A program made the position numbers and the translations under genes. The notes under the pieces were generated by a model that ran no database searches, had not been told where the DNA came from, and saw nothing but the letters and a program-made list of their open reading frames with translations. A DNA stretch of 64,000 nt from Ga0077555 sp963741565 (GTDB taxonomy: Bacteria > Pseudomonadota > Alphaproteobacteria > Rhizobiales > Hyphomicrobiaceae): contig CAVUIK010000014.1 in NCBI GenBank assembly GCA_963741565.1, forward strand, positions 13,005-77,004, given 5' to 3'. Positions 44,592 through 53,171 of this stretch are shown here, in pieces. Position 1 is the stretch's first letter. Each line of letters begins with the position of its first letter.

Positions 44592-44942
44592 ATGACTATC
44601 CCAAATGCATCAGCGAGCCGGCGAGACAAGACGCCATATGCGCGTCACCTGGATGCCGTTGCTTGGTCCCTCTTGTTGATCTGGATCGGTTTTACCGCAC
44701 TCGCCGATGTTGGATGGGGATGGGCCTTGCTTGGCACGAGCGGGATTACTCTTGGGGCACAACTCACTCTCTGGCGACGAGGCGAGACAATCGACGCCTT
44801 CCCGGTTGCCTGCGGTGTGGTGTTCCTTGTCGGCGGCGTCTGGGCGTTGCTCGGCCTGACGTGGCCGCTTGCCCCAGTCTTGCTCGTCCTGCTTGGCGCG
44901 GCAATGCTTTGGAACGCCATGTTTGGCACGCAAGCACAATAG
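44592..44942 (+). CDS. Small membrane protein of unknown function
   Basis: 116 residues with about three hydrophobic helices (AVAWSLLLIWIGFTALADVG, ALLGTSGITLGAQLTLW, PVACGVVFLVGGVWALLGLT, LAPVLLVLLGAAMLWNAMF). It follows the cytochrome by 50 bases and may be cotranscribed. The family resembles short DUF-type membrane proteins; function unknown. Confidence 0.75.
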   Translation: MTIPNASASRRDKTPYARHLDAVAWSLLLIWIGFTALADVGWGWALLGTSGITLGAQLTLWRRGETIDAFPVACGVVFLVGGVWALLGLTWPLAPVLLVLLGAAMLWNAMFGTQAQ

Positions 44943-45086
44943 TGTGATCGACGGCGGCTTCATGCGCGTCTGAAGCTTGAGTTGCGCCACGCAGAAGCGG
45001 CAATTGCGCTCCAGCCGAATGTCTGCGCTCTTGCCTCATGCGTCAATTCAAGCATGTCCAGCAACATGAACGTGATCGACGGACCG

Positions 45087-45860
45087 TTAGGAGTGAAGCT
45101 CCGAGGGCTTGAAGTCGGCCTTATGCGCACGCCCCATCGTCTGGTCCCGCTCGAGCCGACCGTCGCGCAGCTGGAAGATCCGGTCGAAGCGGTCGAAGAT
45201 CTTCTCGTCGTGTGTCACGGCGATGATGGCCGCCTCCTGCTCAGTCGCCAGCTTGCGCAACATATCCATGACGATGCCGGCGCGTTTGGAATCGAGGGCT
45301 GCCGTCGGCTCGTCGGCGAGAATGATGCGCGGGCGATTGGCGAGTGCGCGGGCGATCGCGACGCGCTGTGCCTCGCCACCCGAGAGCTTCGCGGGCATCG
45401 AGGTCTTGCGATGGCCAACCTCCAGGTACTCCAGCAGATCGATTGCCCGGCGTCTCGCCTCTGACCATTCGAAGCCAGCAAGTTGCAGCACGACGGCGAC
45501 ATTGTCGGTCGCGTCGAGGAACGGCAACAGATTGTGGAACTGGAAGATGAAGCCAATCTTGTCGAGGCGCAGCTTGCGCAAATCGGTTCGGAGCCAGTCT
45601 CCGTCATAGACCACGTCGCCGTCGAGGCTCATCCAACCGGAGGACGGATCGAGGATGCAGCCGATGACGTTGAGCAGCGTCGTCTTACCGGAACCGGAAG
45701 GGCCCAGGAGGGCCACAACCTCGCCAGGAAACACGTCGAGTGTGACCTCTCGCAAGGCATCGACCCGGGTCTCGCCCTCACCGAAGTGCTTTGAGATGTC
45801 GCGCACGGCGACAAGGGGCGCGCGACCAATTACAGAGGTGTCGTCCGGAGCCATGCTCAT
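45087..45860 (-). CDS. ABC exporter ATPase (DevA/LolD type)
   Basis: 257 residues with Walker A LLGPSGSGKTTLLNVIG, signature KLSGGEAQRVAIARAL and Walker B IILADEPTAALDSKR. It is the last gene of a three-gene minus-strand operon adaptor-permease-ATPase, the DevBCA arrangement. The start overlaps the permease stop by 4 bases. Confidence 0.92.
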   Translation of the reverse strand: MSMAPDDTSVIGRAPLVAVRDISKHFGEGETRVDALREVTLDVFPGEVVALLGPSGSGKTTLLNVIGCILDPSSGWMSLDGDVVYDGDWLRTDLRKLRLDKIGFIFQFHNLLPFLDATDNVAVVLQLAGFEWSEARRRAIDLLEYLEVGHRKTSMPAKLSGGEAQRVAIARALANRPRIILADEPTAALDSKRAGIVMDMLRKLATEQEAAIIAVTHDEKIFDRFDRIFQLRDGRLERDQTMGRAHKADFKPSELHS

Positions 45861-46990
45861 CCCCCGAGAGCCGTTGCTGGATCGACCCGCAAGGCGGCCC
45901 TCACGCCGAGCCCGCTCGCCAGAATGCAGACGGCAAAGACGATACCTGCCAACGTCAACGCATTGTCGGGCTCGAGCACCACACGCCGCGGGAAGTAGTC
46001 CTTGATGGTGAGGATGAGCAGAACTCCGGAGAAGAAGCCCGTGAAGCCGAGCGCGAGTGCCTGCTGCACGATCATGGCGACGATCGTGCGGTCGGGAGCG
46101 CCGATCAGTTTCAGCGTCGCGATCTGGCGGATCTTCTCCATGGTCATCGTGTAGATAATGAGTGCGATGATGACGGTCGAGACCAGCAGCAGGATCGACG
46201 TAAACAGGCCGATCTGCCGTCGAGCCCGATCGACCACGGACTGGGTGAGGATGGACTCCTGTTCGGTTTGTGTCATAGCTGCGAGATGCTTCCAGCGCCG
46301 CGCCGTCTCGACAACGCTCTGCGGCGCCACATTCGGATGAACGCGCGCGATGACCGCGTTGACCGTGTCCCGGCCGGCGCCGCTTGCTCCTCGTGCCAGC
46401 TGCACGCGTGCAGCCGGCGGCGCGAGATCGAACTGCAACTTCTGGGAATCGAGAAGCGAGATGTAGACGACGGGATCGCCGCCCGATGCGACCTGTTCCT
46501 CAGTCAGGCCCACCACGTGGAAACGGTTGCGGCCGAGTTCGATGCGGTCGCCGGATACGAGGCCGGTGCGCCGGTCGGCAACCATCTCGAAGTGGCTGCT
46601 TCCGATCGAGCGTCCTTCTGATATCCGCTCCGGGCCGCCCACTCGGCCGGGCTCATAGCCGGTGATGTAGAGCCGGAGCTTGGCCGTGCCATGTGTGGCC
46701 TCCGCCGATTGAAATGTCACGGCACCTGCCGCCGTAACGCCCGCAAGCCGCGCGATGGCTTCGCGCGTGTCGCCGGGAATGCGGGACGCCTCGGCGAACG
46801 GCCCGCGCGTGCCGGCCTCCACCACCCAGACATCGACGGCCGGACTGCGGACCACGGACAGGGCTTCGACGACAAGTCCGCGATAGATGCCCATCATGGC
46901 CAACACGACACCGAGCAGCAGTCCGAGCCCAACGCAGGTCAAGATGAACCGGAAGAGATTGTGGCGCACATCCCGCCAGGCGAGGTTCAT
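45857..46990 (-). CDS. ABC exporter permease (DevC/FtsX type)
   Basis: 377 residues from MNLAWRDVRHNLFRFILTCV; the ATG overlaps the adaptor stop (ATGA), so the longer open frame to 47032 is not used. One N-terminal helix, a periplasmic domain, then three helices with MEKIRQIATLKLIGAPDRTI and the FtsX fold. It ends RVDPATALGG. Couples the ATPase to the HlyD-type adaptor for export of an unknown lipid or small molecule. Confidence 0.92.
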   Translation of the reverse strand: MNLAWRDVRHNLFRFILTCVGLGLLLGVVLAMMGIYRGLVVEALSVVRSPAVDVWVVEAGTRGPFAEASRIPGDTREAIARLAGVTAAGAVTFQSAEATHGTAKLRLYITGYEPGRVGGPERISEGRSIGSSHFEMVADRRTGLVSGDRIELGRNRFHVVGLTEEQVASGGDPVVYISLLDSQKLQFDLAPPAARVQLARGASGAGRDTVNAVIARVHPNVAPQSVVETARRWKHLAAMTQTEQESILTQSVVDRARRQIGLFTSILLLVSTVIIALIIYTMTMEKIRQIATLKLIGAPDRTIVAMIVQQALALGFTGFFSGVLLILTIKDYFPRRVVLEPDNALTLAGIVFAVCILASGLGVRAALRVDPATALGG

Positions 46991-48189
46991 GGCTTGCCAC
47001 TTTCGATGATCCGGGCGGCACGCCCCTCCCAAAAATCCTTGCCGGTAGAGGTGACGGGGCGCGCGCCTTCAGGCACGCCGCCTGCCACGACGACGCGACC
47101 ATCGAGAGTGCGGGGTCCGAATTGCACCAAACGCTTGCGGAAGCGCCCGCCTTCGACAGTCCACACGCGCCCTGAGGCACCGTCGAAGCCCTGGATCGCG
47201 TGCTCCGGCACCAGCACAGCTTGATCCAGAACGCCGGTTGTAACGAACACCTCCACTTGCTCGCCAAGATGGACGCTCGCAGGACATTGCTCGCACATGA
47301 CGTAGACCCGCCGCTCTTCGCTGACGCGATCGCTCTCGATCCCGATGCGCGCCACGCGAGCTCGGTAGACATCCTGGGGACGAGACCGCAGCTTCACCTC
47401 CGCGGGCTGCCCCAGGCGAATCTCGCCGGCCCTGCCCTCGTCGATGTAGGCGAGCGCCCACACCGAGGTCGCGTCGATCAGCGTGAACAATGTCTCGCCC
47501 GCCTTCAGGACGGCACCAAGCTCCTTGTGCCGCTTGACGACGAGGGCATCGTAAGGCGCCACCAGAACGTGGTGCTCGAGCAGCACCTTCTCGTAGTCGT
47601 CTTGCGCTTTCGCATCGGCCAAACGAGCCTTGGCCACCGCTATGTTCGCGATCGCCGACGCCACGTCCGTACGCGCGACGACCTCCTCCTTCTCGGATTC
47701 GCCGGCCACTTCGACCGAGGTGATCTGCCGCCCAAGGAGTGCCTGCTTGCGGCGATTGATGGCTTCCTTCTGGGCAAGTATCGCCTGTGCCCGTCCGACG
47801 GCAGCCTCGGCGACCTTCAGCGCGGCCTCGGCGTTGAGGACACCCGCCTTGGCCTTGGCGATCTTGGCGTCCTGCTCCGCGCTGTGTAGTCGCGCCAGTA
47901 CGCTGCCCTTTGCAACGCGGTCACCATGATCGGCCTTCAGCTCCGACAGCGCAGCGCCAACCTCGAAGCCGACCTCCGAGAGGACTCGCGCCTCGACGGT
48001 GCCAAGTCCATAGACTTTGACAGGAACAGCGCGCTCGACCTGCGCGACGGACACGGGAATGGGGCGCCGCTGCGCGAACATGTATCCGCCAGCTACGAGC
48101 ACGACGGTACCCGCCAACAGCAACGGCCATCGCCGCCGCTTGAGGACCCACGATTGTATCGACACGGAGGCAGGGACAGACTTCTGCAT
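46987..48189 (-). CDS. HlyD/DevB-type membrane fusion protein
   Basis: 400 residues from MQKSVPASVSIQSWVLKRRR (an ATG at 48252 would add 21). N-terminal anchor (WPLLLAGTVVLVAGGYMFA), lipoyl half (VGFEVGAALSELKADHGDRV), coiled coil rich in Ala/Lys/Glu between about 95 and 180, second lipoyl half (VLVAPYDALVVKRHKELGAV) and a beta-barrel. It bridges the ABC permease to an outer-membrane channel. The palindrome at 48252-48265 lies 63 bases upstream of this start. Confidence 0.9.
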   Translation of the reverse strand: MQKSVPASVSIQSWVLKRRRWPLLLAGTVVLVAGGYMFAQRRPIPVSVAQVERAVPVKVYGLGTVEARVLSEVGFEVGAALSELKADHGDRVAKGSVLARLHSAEQDAKIAKAKAGVLNAEAALKVAEAAVGRAQAILAQKEAINRRKQALLGRQITSVEVAGESEKEEVVARTDVASAIANIAVAKARLADAKAQDDYEKVLLEHHVLVAPYDALVVKRHKELGAVLKAGETLFTLIDATSVWALAYIDEGRAGEIRLGQPAEVKLRSRPQDVYRARVARIGIESDRVSEERRVYVMCEQCPASVHLGEQVEVFVTTGVLDQAVLVPEHAIQGFDGASGRVWTVEGGRFRKRLVQFGPRTLDGRVVVAGGVPEGARPVTSTGKDFWEGRAARIIESGKP

Positions 48190-48251
48190 CGACAGCCTTT
48201 GCGATCGAGAGAAAGAGCATGTGTTTGGAACATGGTGCGATGCCGCGCTCA

Positions 48252-48265
48252 TTGACGAGCGTCAA
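48252..48265. promoter_or_regulatory. Dnr/FNR-type palindrome in a divergent promoter
   Basis: TTGACGAGCGTCAA has perfect five-base arms TTGAC/GTCAA. This form is typical of Dnr/NnrR boxes. It lies between the minus-strand adaptor (start 48189) and the plus-strand RND adaptor (start about 48347). Confidence 0.5.
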
Positions 48266-48346
48266 CGTAGCCATGTCGCCGCCAGCGGAGAATAACACGC
48301 AGCGGCGAGCGGCAGTTGCACGCGGTGCGACCGTCTTTGGAGAGTT

Positions 48347-49423
48347 GTGTTCATGCAAGCGCCCGGCCGGCACACGTGGACTTGCCTTATGGTGCTCACT
48401 GCAATCGCGGTTTATTCCGTCGGCTGGGCGCAGTCCTTGTGGGCCCAGCAATCGGCCGTGGCAACAGCTATTGCGCCACAAACGTTCCAGGTGGTCGAGC
48501 TTGAGGTCGATGATTTCAAGGCCGTGTTCGCAACGGTGCGCAGCAAGGACCGCATTGATGCGCGCGTTCGCACGCCCGGTACGGTGGTCTCGCTGAAGGT
48601 CGACGAGGGCGCCCACGTCGAGGCCGGACAGGTGCTGGCCGTTCTAGCCGATCCCAAGATCGCACTGAAGATCAAGGCGTTGGATGCCCAGATCCTCGGG
48701 CTCGAGTCGCGGGTCGCCAACGCCAAGCTCGATTACGACCGCGCCGAGCAGCTTCGGCAACGCGGCGTCAGCCCTCAAGCTCGCGTCGATCAGCTCAAAA
48801 CGGCCCACGACCTTGCGGCCAACGAGCTCAAGTCCCTGCGCGCGGAAAGGCAGGTCGCCGAGGAGCAGGTTGCTGAAGGACGGGTGCTGGCACCGGCCGC
48901 CGGCCGCGTGCTCAAAGTACCGGTCACGACCGGCACCGTCATGATGGCCGGAGAGAGTGTCGCCACGATTGCCGCCAACCTCTACTTGCTCCGCCTCGAG
49001 TTGCCGGAGCGGCATGCCCGTTTCATGAAGAAGGGTGACACAATCAAGCTCGGCGCCCGTGGACTTTCTCTGGATCAGCAGGTGATCGGTGAGGGCCGCA
49101 TCGTGCAGGTGTATCCTGAGCTGCAGGGCGGTCGTGTGATTGCAGACGCTGAAGCGCCGAAGCTCGGCGACTACTTCGTCGGTGAGCGAGCCCTCGTTTG
49201 GATCTCCGCCGGCAAGCGCAAAACGATGGTCATTCCCGCAAGCTTCACGTTCCGGCGCTTCGGCCTCGATTACGTGCGCGTCGCACGCATGGACGGGGCG
49301 ACGCAAGACATCGTCGTGCAACTTGGCCAAGCCGCGCCGATCGACAATGGTACCGACGGCATCGAGGTTCTGGCCGGCCTGGTTGCCGGTGACGCCATCG
49401 TTCGCGTTGGAGCGCAGCCATGA
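48347..49423 (+). CDS. RND efflux periplasmic adaptor
   Basis: 358 residues (an ATG at 48353 is an alternative). A signal or anchor (WTCLMVLTAIAVYSVGWAQS), lipoyl half (RVRTPGTVVSLKVDEGAHVE), a coiled coil (residues 105-175), second lipoyl half (VLAPAAGRVLKVPVTTGTVM), then beta-barrel and C-terminal domain. It is coupled to the RND pump by ATGA. No outer-membrane channel gene follows. Confidence 0.9.
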   Translation: MFMQAPGRHTWTCLMVLTAIAVYSVGWAQSLWAQQSAVATAIAPQTFQVVELEVDDFKAVFATVRSKDRIDARVRTPGTVVSLKVDEGAHVEAGQVLAVLADPKIALKIKALDAQILGLESRVANAKLDYDRAEQLRQRGVSPQARVDQLKTAHDLAANELKSLRAERQVAEEQVAEGRVLAPAAGRVLKVPVTTGTVMMAGESVATIAANLYLLRLELPERHARFMKKGDTIKLGARGLSLDQQVIGEGRIVQVYPELQGGRVIADAEAPKLGDYFVGERALVWISAGKRKTMVIPASFTFRRFGLDYVRVARMDGATQDIVVQLGQAAPIDNGTDGIEVLAGLVAGDAIVRVGAQP

Positions 49424-52400
49424 CGGTCGAGAACGGAGCGTCCGGGCCAGAGCGGGTCGGCGAGACTTCGCTCGGCCTCTCCGGACACCTGACACGTTTT
49501 TTCATCGGTTCGCCGCTGACGCCGTTGCTTCTGCTCGCCGCGTTTGCGCTCGGCGTCGTCGCGCTGTTTGCGCTGCCGCGTGAGGAGGAACCGCAAATCT
49601 CGGTACCGATGGTCGATATCTTCGTGCGCACTGATGGTCTCAGAGCCGAGGACGGCGTGCGCCTCGTCACCGAGCCGTTGGAGACCATTGTCAAGGCCAT
49701 CAACGGCGTCGAGCACGTCTACTCCAACTCGGCCGACGATCGCGTGGTGGTGACGGCCCGCTTCCTGGTCGGCACCAAGGTGGACGAGGCCATTCTCCGC
49801 GTGCACGAGAAGGTGCGTGGCAACCTCGACCGCATCCCGACCGGCATCCCGGAGCCTCTGATCGTGGGTCGCGGTATCGACGACGTCGCGATCGTCACCC
49901 TGACCCTCGCACCGACCGCGGCAGCGGCGCCCCGTTATCACGACAACGCCCTCTATCACCTGGCTGAGAACTTGCAGATCGAGCTTGCCAAGCTCGATGA
50001 TGTCGGCCTGTCCTACATTGTCGGTGGCCGCCCCGATCAGATCCGCGTGGAGCCCGATCCGGAGAAGCTGGCGCTCTATGGCGTCACGCTGGCCCAGCTC
50101 ACTGCCAAGGTGCGCGACGCCAACCGCTCGTTCCAGGCCGGCCGCATTCGCGATCGCAACCGGAGCATTGTCGTTACCGCTGGTCAGACGTTGCGTGGTG
50201 TGCCCGACATCGGCCTGCTGCTCATCGCGACGCGCGACGGTCGCGCCGTCTACGTTCGTGACGTCGCCAATGTCGTCATCGGCGCCAAGCCACTGGAGCG
50301 GCAAGCGTGGCACTTCCGCAAAACCGTCGACGGCAAGCTCGAGCGCGTACCCGCCGTGACGATCGCGCTGGCCAAACGCGCCGGGGCCAATGCCGTCGTG
50401 ATCGCCGAGCGCATCCGGCATCGCCTCGCCGCTCTCACGGGGACGATGGTACCGAGGGACATCGAGGTCGTCGTCACGCGCGACTATGGCGAAACGGCCA
50501 ATGAGAAGGCCAATGAGCTTCTTCTGCATCTCGGCCTCGCCACGGTCTCGATCGTGCTCTTGATGGGGATCGTGATCGGGTGGCGCGAAGGCCTCGTCGT
50601 CTTGATCGTGATCCCGACGACGATCCTGCTGACGTTGTTTGCGTCCTACGCCATGGGCTACACGATCAATCGCGTCAGCCTGTTCGCGCTCATTTTTTCG
50701 ATCGGTATCCTGGTCGACGACGCCATCGTCGTCATTGAAAACATCGCCCGGCACTGGGCCATGGGTGACGGACGCAGCCGGACGCAGGCTGCGGTCGAGG
50801 CTGTGGCCGAGGTCGGTAACCCCACCATCGTGGCGACGCTGACCGTCGTTGCCGCACTGCTGCCGATGCTGTTCGTGTCAGGCTTGATGGGGCCCTACAT
50901 GGCCCCCATTCCGGCCAATGCGTCCGCGGCAATGGTGCTTTCGTTCTTCGTGGCTGTCATGGTGACACCGTGGCTGATGCTGCGGCTGGCGGGGGGCGCA
51001 CCCGTGCACGCCGCGCACCACACGGGGGACGAAGGCGGCTGGCTCGGTCGCGCTTATGTGCGCGTCGCGCAACCAATCGTGGCGACGCGACGGACGGCGT
51101 GGCGTTTTCTCGTCATCGTCGGCGTGGCCACGCTTGCCTCCCTGCTGATGTTCGCCACCAAATCGGTGACGGTCAAGTTGCTGCCCTTCGACAACAAATC
51201 GGAGTTGCAGGTTGTCCTTGATCTACCGCGCGGCGCCTCGCTCGAGGCCACGGATCGGGCACTGCTGGCGGCGACCGAGCGGCTTGGCGGGCTGCCCGAG
51301 CTGTCCTCGATCCAGGCCTACGTCGGCACGGCCGCGCCATTCAATTTCAATGGGCTCGTACGGCATTCCTATCTGCGGTCCGATCCGGAGCAGGGCGATC
51401 TCCAGATCAATCTGACGCCGAAGGTCGCACGCAAGCGGACAAGCCACGAAATTGCGCTTGACGTGCGCCGTCGCCTGAAGGATCTGGGCCTACCCGACGG
51501 TACCGCGCTCAAGGTCGTCGAAGTGCCGCCCGGCCCGCCGGTCCTCGCGACCCTCCTCGCCGAGATCTACGGGCCCGATGCCGAGACGCGGCGCGCCATC
51601 GCCCGCGAAGTCCGCAGCATTTTTCGCGGCATTCCCTTCATCGTCGATGACGACGACAGTTTTGGAGTCGAGGCGCCTCGCCTCAAAGTCTCGATCGACC
51701 AGGACAATCTCGAATTCCACAAGGTCGAGGAGCGCGATGTCTATGACGCGATCCAGGCCTACATGGGCGGCGTTGCCGTCGGCTATTCACATCGCGGCGG
51801 CGGGCGGCATCCCGTCGAGATCGCCATTCAATTGCCCAAGCCCAAGCTCGCCGTATCAGCCCAAACGCTGACAACACCGGTGCCAGCCAATGCGCTACCG
51901 GGCGAACGCGGCATCGTCGAGCTTGGCGACGTTGTCAGCCTCAAGCTTGAGAAGGCCTCGTTTCCGATCTTCCGGCACAACGGCCGCCCCGCCGAAATGG
52001 TGATGGCCGAGCTTGCTGGCGCATACGAGGCGCCACTCTACGGCATGCTCGCGGTCGGCGACGCCATCAAGAAGAAGGACTGGGGAACGCTCGCCCGGCC
52101 CGAGATCCGTTTTCATGGGCAGCCCGAGAGCGAGGCAAAACCCGTGCTGCTCTGGGACGGAGAGTGGGAGGTGACCTGGGTCACCTTCCGCGACATGGGT
52201 GCAGCATTTGGCGTGGCCCTGCTCGGCATCTACATTCTCGTCGTCGCTCAGTTCGGTTCGTTCAAGCTGCCGCTCGTGATCCTAACGCCCGTGCCGCTGA
52301 CGCTGATCGGCATCATGCTCGGCCACTGGATGTTCCGGGCGCCGTTCTCGGCGACGTCGATGATCGGGTTCATTGCACTCGCCGGCATCATCGTGCGCAA

Positions 52401-52707
52401 CTCGATCCTGCTCGTCGACTTCATCCGGCAGCGCAGCTTCGCCGACTTGCCCTTGCGTCAAGTCCTGCTCGAGGCCGGCGCCATCCGCTTCAAGCCAATC
52501 CTGCTCACCGCTATCGCTGCCATGATCGGCGCCGCCGTCATCCTGTTCGATCCGATCTTCCAGGGTCTCGCGATATCGCTGCTGTTCGGCCTTGCCTCGT
52601 CGACGATGCTAACGGTGCTGGTGATTCCAGCCATATACATCGCGCTCCGCGATGACGGACGTCTTTTAGTCGCTGAGGAGGTTCCAGAGCCTCCGGCTCA
52701 GGGATGA
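49420..52707 (+). CDS. RND family efflux pump, inner-membrane subunit
   Basis: 1095 residues. The N-terminal helix (LLLLAAFALGVVALFALPRE) and two large periplasmic loops separate two groups of six helices. RND markers include IPTTILLTLFASYAMGYTIN, LIFSIGILVDDAIVVIENIA with the conserved acidic residues, VSGLMGPYMAPIPANASAAM and the C-terminal IALAGIIVRNSILLVDFIR. Length and layout match HAE-1-like pumps. Together with the adaptor it exports drugs or other hydrophobic compounds. Confidence 0.93.
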   Translation: MTVENGASGPERVGETSLGLSGHLTRFFIGSPLTPLLLLAAFALGVVALFALPREEEPQISVPMVDIFVRTDGLRAEDGVRLVTEPLETIVKAINGVEHVYSNSADDRVVVTARFLVGTKVDEAILRVHEKVRGNLDRIPTGIPEPLIVGRGIDDVAIVTLTLAPTAAAAPRYHDNALYHLAENLQIELAKLDDVGLSYIVGGRPDQIRVEPDPEKLALYGVTLAQLTAKVRDANRSFQAGRIRDRNRSIVVTAGQTLRGVPDIGLLLIATRDGRAVYVRDVANVVIGAKPLERQAWHFRKTVDGKLERVPAVTIALAKRAGANAVVIAERIRHRLAALTGTMVPRDIEVVVTRDYGETANEKANELLLHLGLATVSIVLLMGIVIGWREGLVVLIVIPTTILLTLFASYAMGYTINRVSLFALIFSIGILVDDAIVVIENIARHWAMGDGRSRTQAAVEAVAEVGNPTIVATLTVVAALLPMLFVSGLMGPYMAPIPANASAAMVLSFFVAVMVTPWLMLRLAGGAPVHAAHHTGDEGGWLGRAYVRVAQPIVATRRTAWRFLVIVGVATLASLLMFATKSVTVKLLPFDNKSELQVVLDLPRGASLEATDRALLAATERLGGLPELSSIQAYVGTAAPFNFNGLVRHSYLRSDPEQGDLQINLTPKVARKRTSHEIALDVRRRLKDLGLPDGTALKVVEVPPGPPVLATLLAEIYGPDAETRRAIAREVRSIFRGIPFIVDDDDSFGVEAPRLKVSIDQDNLEFHKVEERDVYDAIQAYMGGVAVGYSHRGGGRHPVEIAIQLPKPKLAVSAQTLTTPVPANALPGERGIVELGDVVSLKLEKASFPIFRHNGRPAEMVMAELAGAYEAPLYGMLAVGDAIKKKDWGTLARPEIRFHGQPESEAKPVLLWDGEWEVTWVTFRDMGAAFGVALLGIYILVVAQFGSFKLPLVILTPVPLTLIGIMLGHWMFRAPFSATSMIGFIALAGIIVRNSILLVDFIRQRSFADLPLRQVLLEAGAIRFKPILLTAIAAMIGAAVILFDPIFQGLAISLLFGLASSTMLTVLVIPAIYIALRDDGRLLVAEEVPEPPAQG

Positions 52708-53048
52708 TGCGGTTGCAATTGCGTTTAAATGTCATTTGCGTTCCGTGCGCTGTTTTCAGGTTTCGGTGCTTGGGGGCAATACTCAGCAATGAATTCAAAT
52801 TGCGCAATTGTTGAGGTTTTCGGAGTCCGGTCCCTCTGTCTGTCGCCCGTGTAATCAATCTGTCGGGACGCGCGGCGAGCGTTCCAGAAGCACTTCGGGT
52901 ACCGTGCCGTCCACGCGCACGCCAACCTGCCCATTGCAGAACAGGATGCTAGCGTTCGGGGAACTTCCAAGGCGTGCACTGCGTCGTTGGAATGTGTGCA
53001 AAGTCGATCGTTGCGCCTGTCCGTCGTCAACATCGGCGCGTCGAGTAA

Positions 53049-53072
53049 ACGTCCGGCAGACTTGCCGGACGT
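53049..53072. repeat. Perfect 10-bp inverted repeat, 4-base loop
   Basis: ACGTCCGGCA and TGCCGGACGT flank GACT. There is no T-run after it, so it is more likely an operator or a structural element than a terminator. It ends 14 bases before the FNR-type palindrome of the cco operon. Confidence 0.65.
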
Positions 53073-53086
53073 GACTGGAGACCAAG

Positions 53087-53100
53087 TTGATCCGGATCAA
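53087..53100. promoter_or_regulatory. Perfect FixK/FNR box of the cbb3 oxidase operon
   Basis: TTGATCCGGATCAA matches TTGAT-N4-ATCAA exactly and is 71 bases before the ccoN ATG. FixK/FNR activation of ccoNOQP is well established in alphaproteobacteria. Confidence 0.85.
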
Positions 53101-53171
53101 ATCCCCCGCGATCGACTTTGGTTAGGTGACCTCCGCGTAGGCAGCGCGTGTTGAACGGCCACGGGGGCATC

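Larger units (their letters stand above)
52708..53171. other. Intergenic region upstream of ccoN
   Basis: About 460 bases without a convincing gene. It holds a perfect GC-rich hairpin (53049-53072) and a perfect FNR-type site (53087-53100) and is presumably the cco promoter region. Confidence 0.6.
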
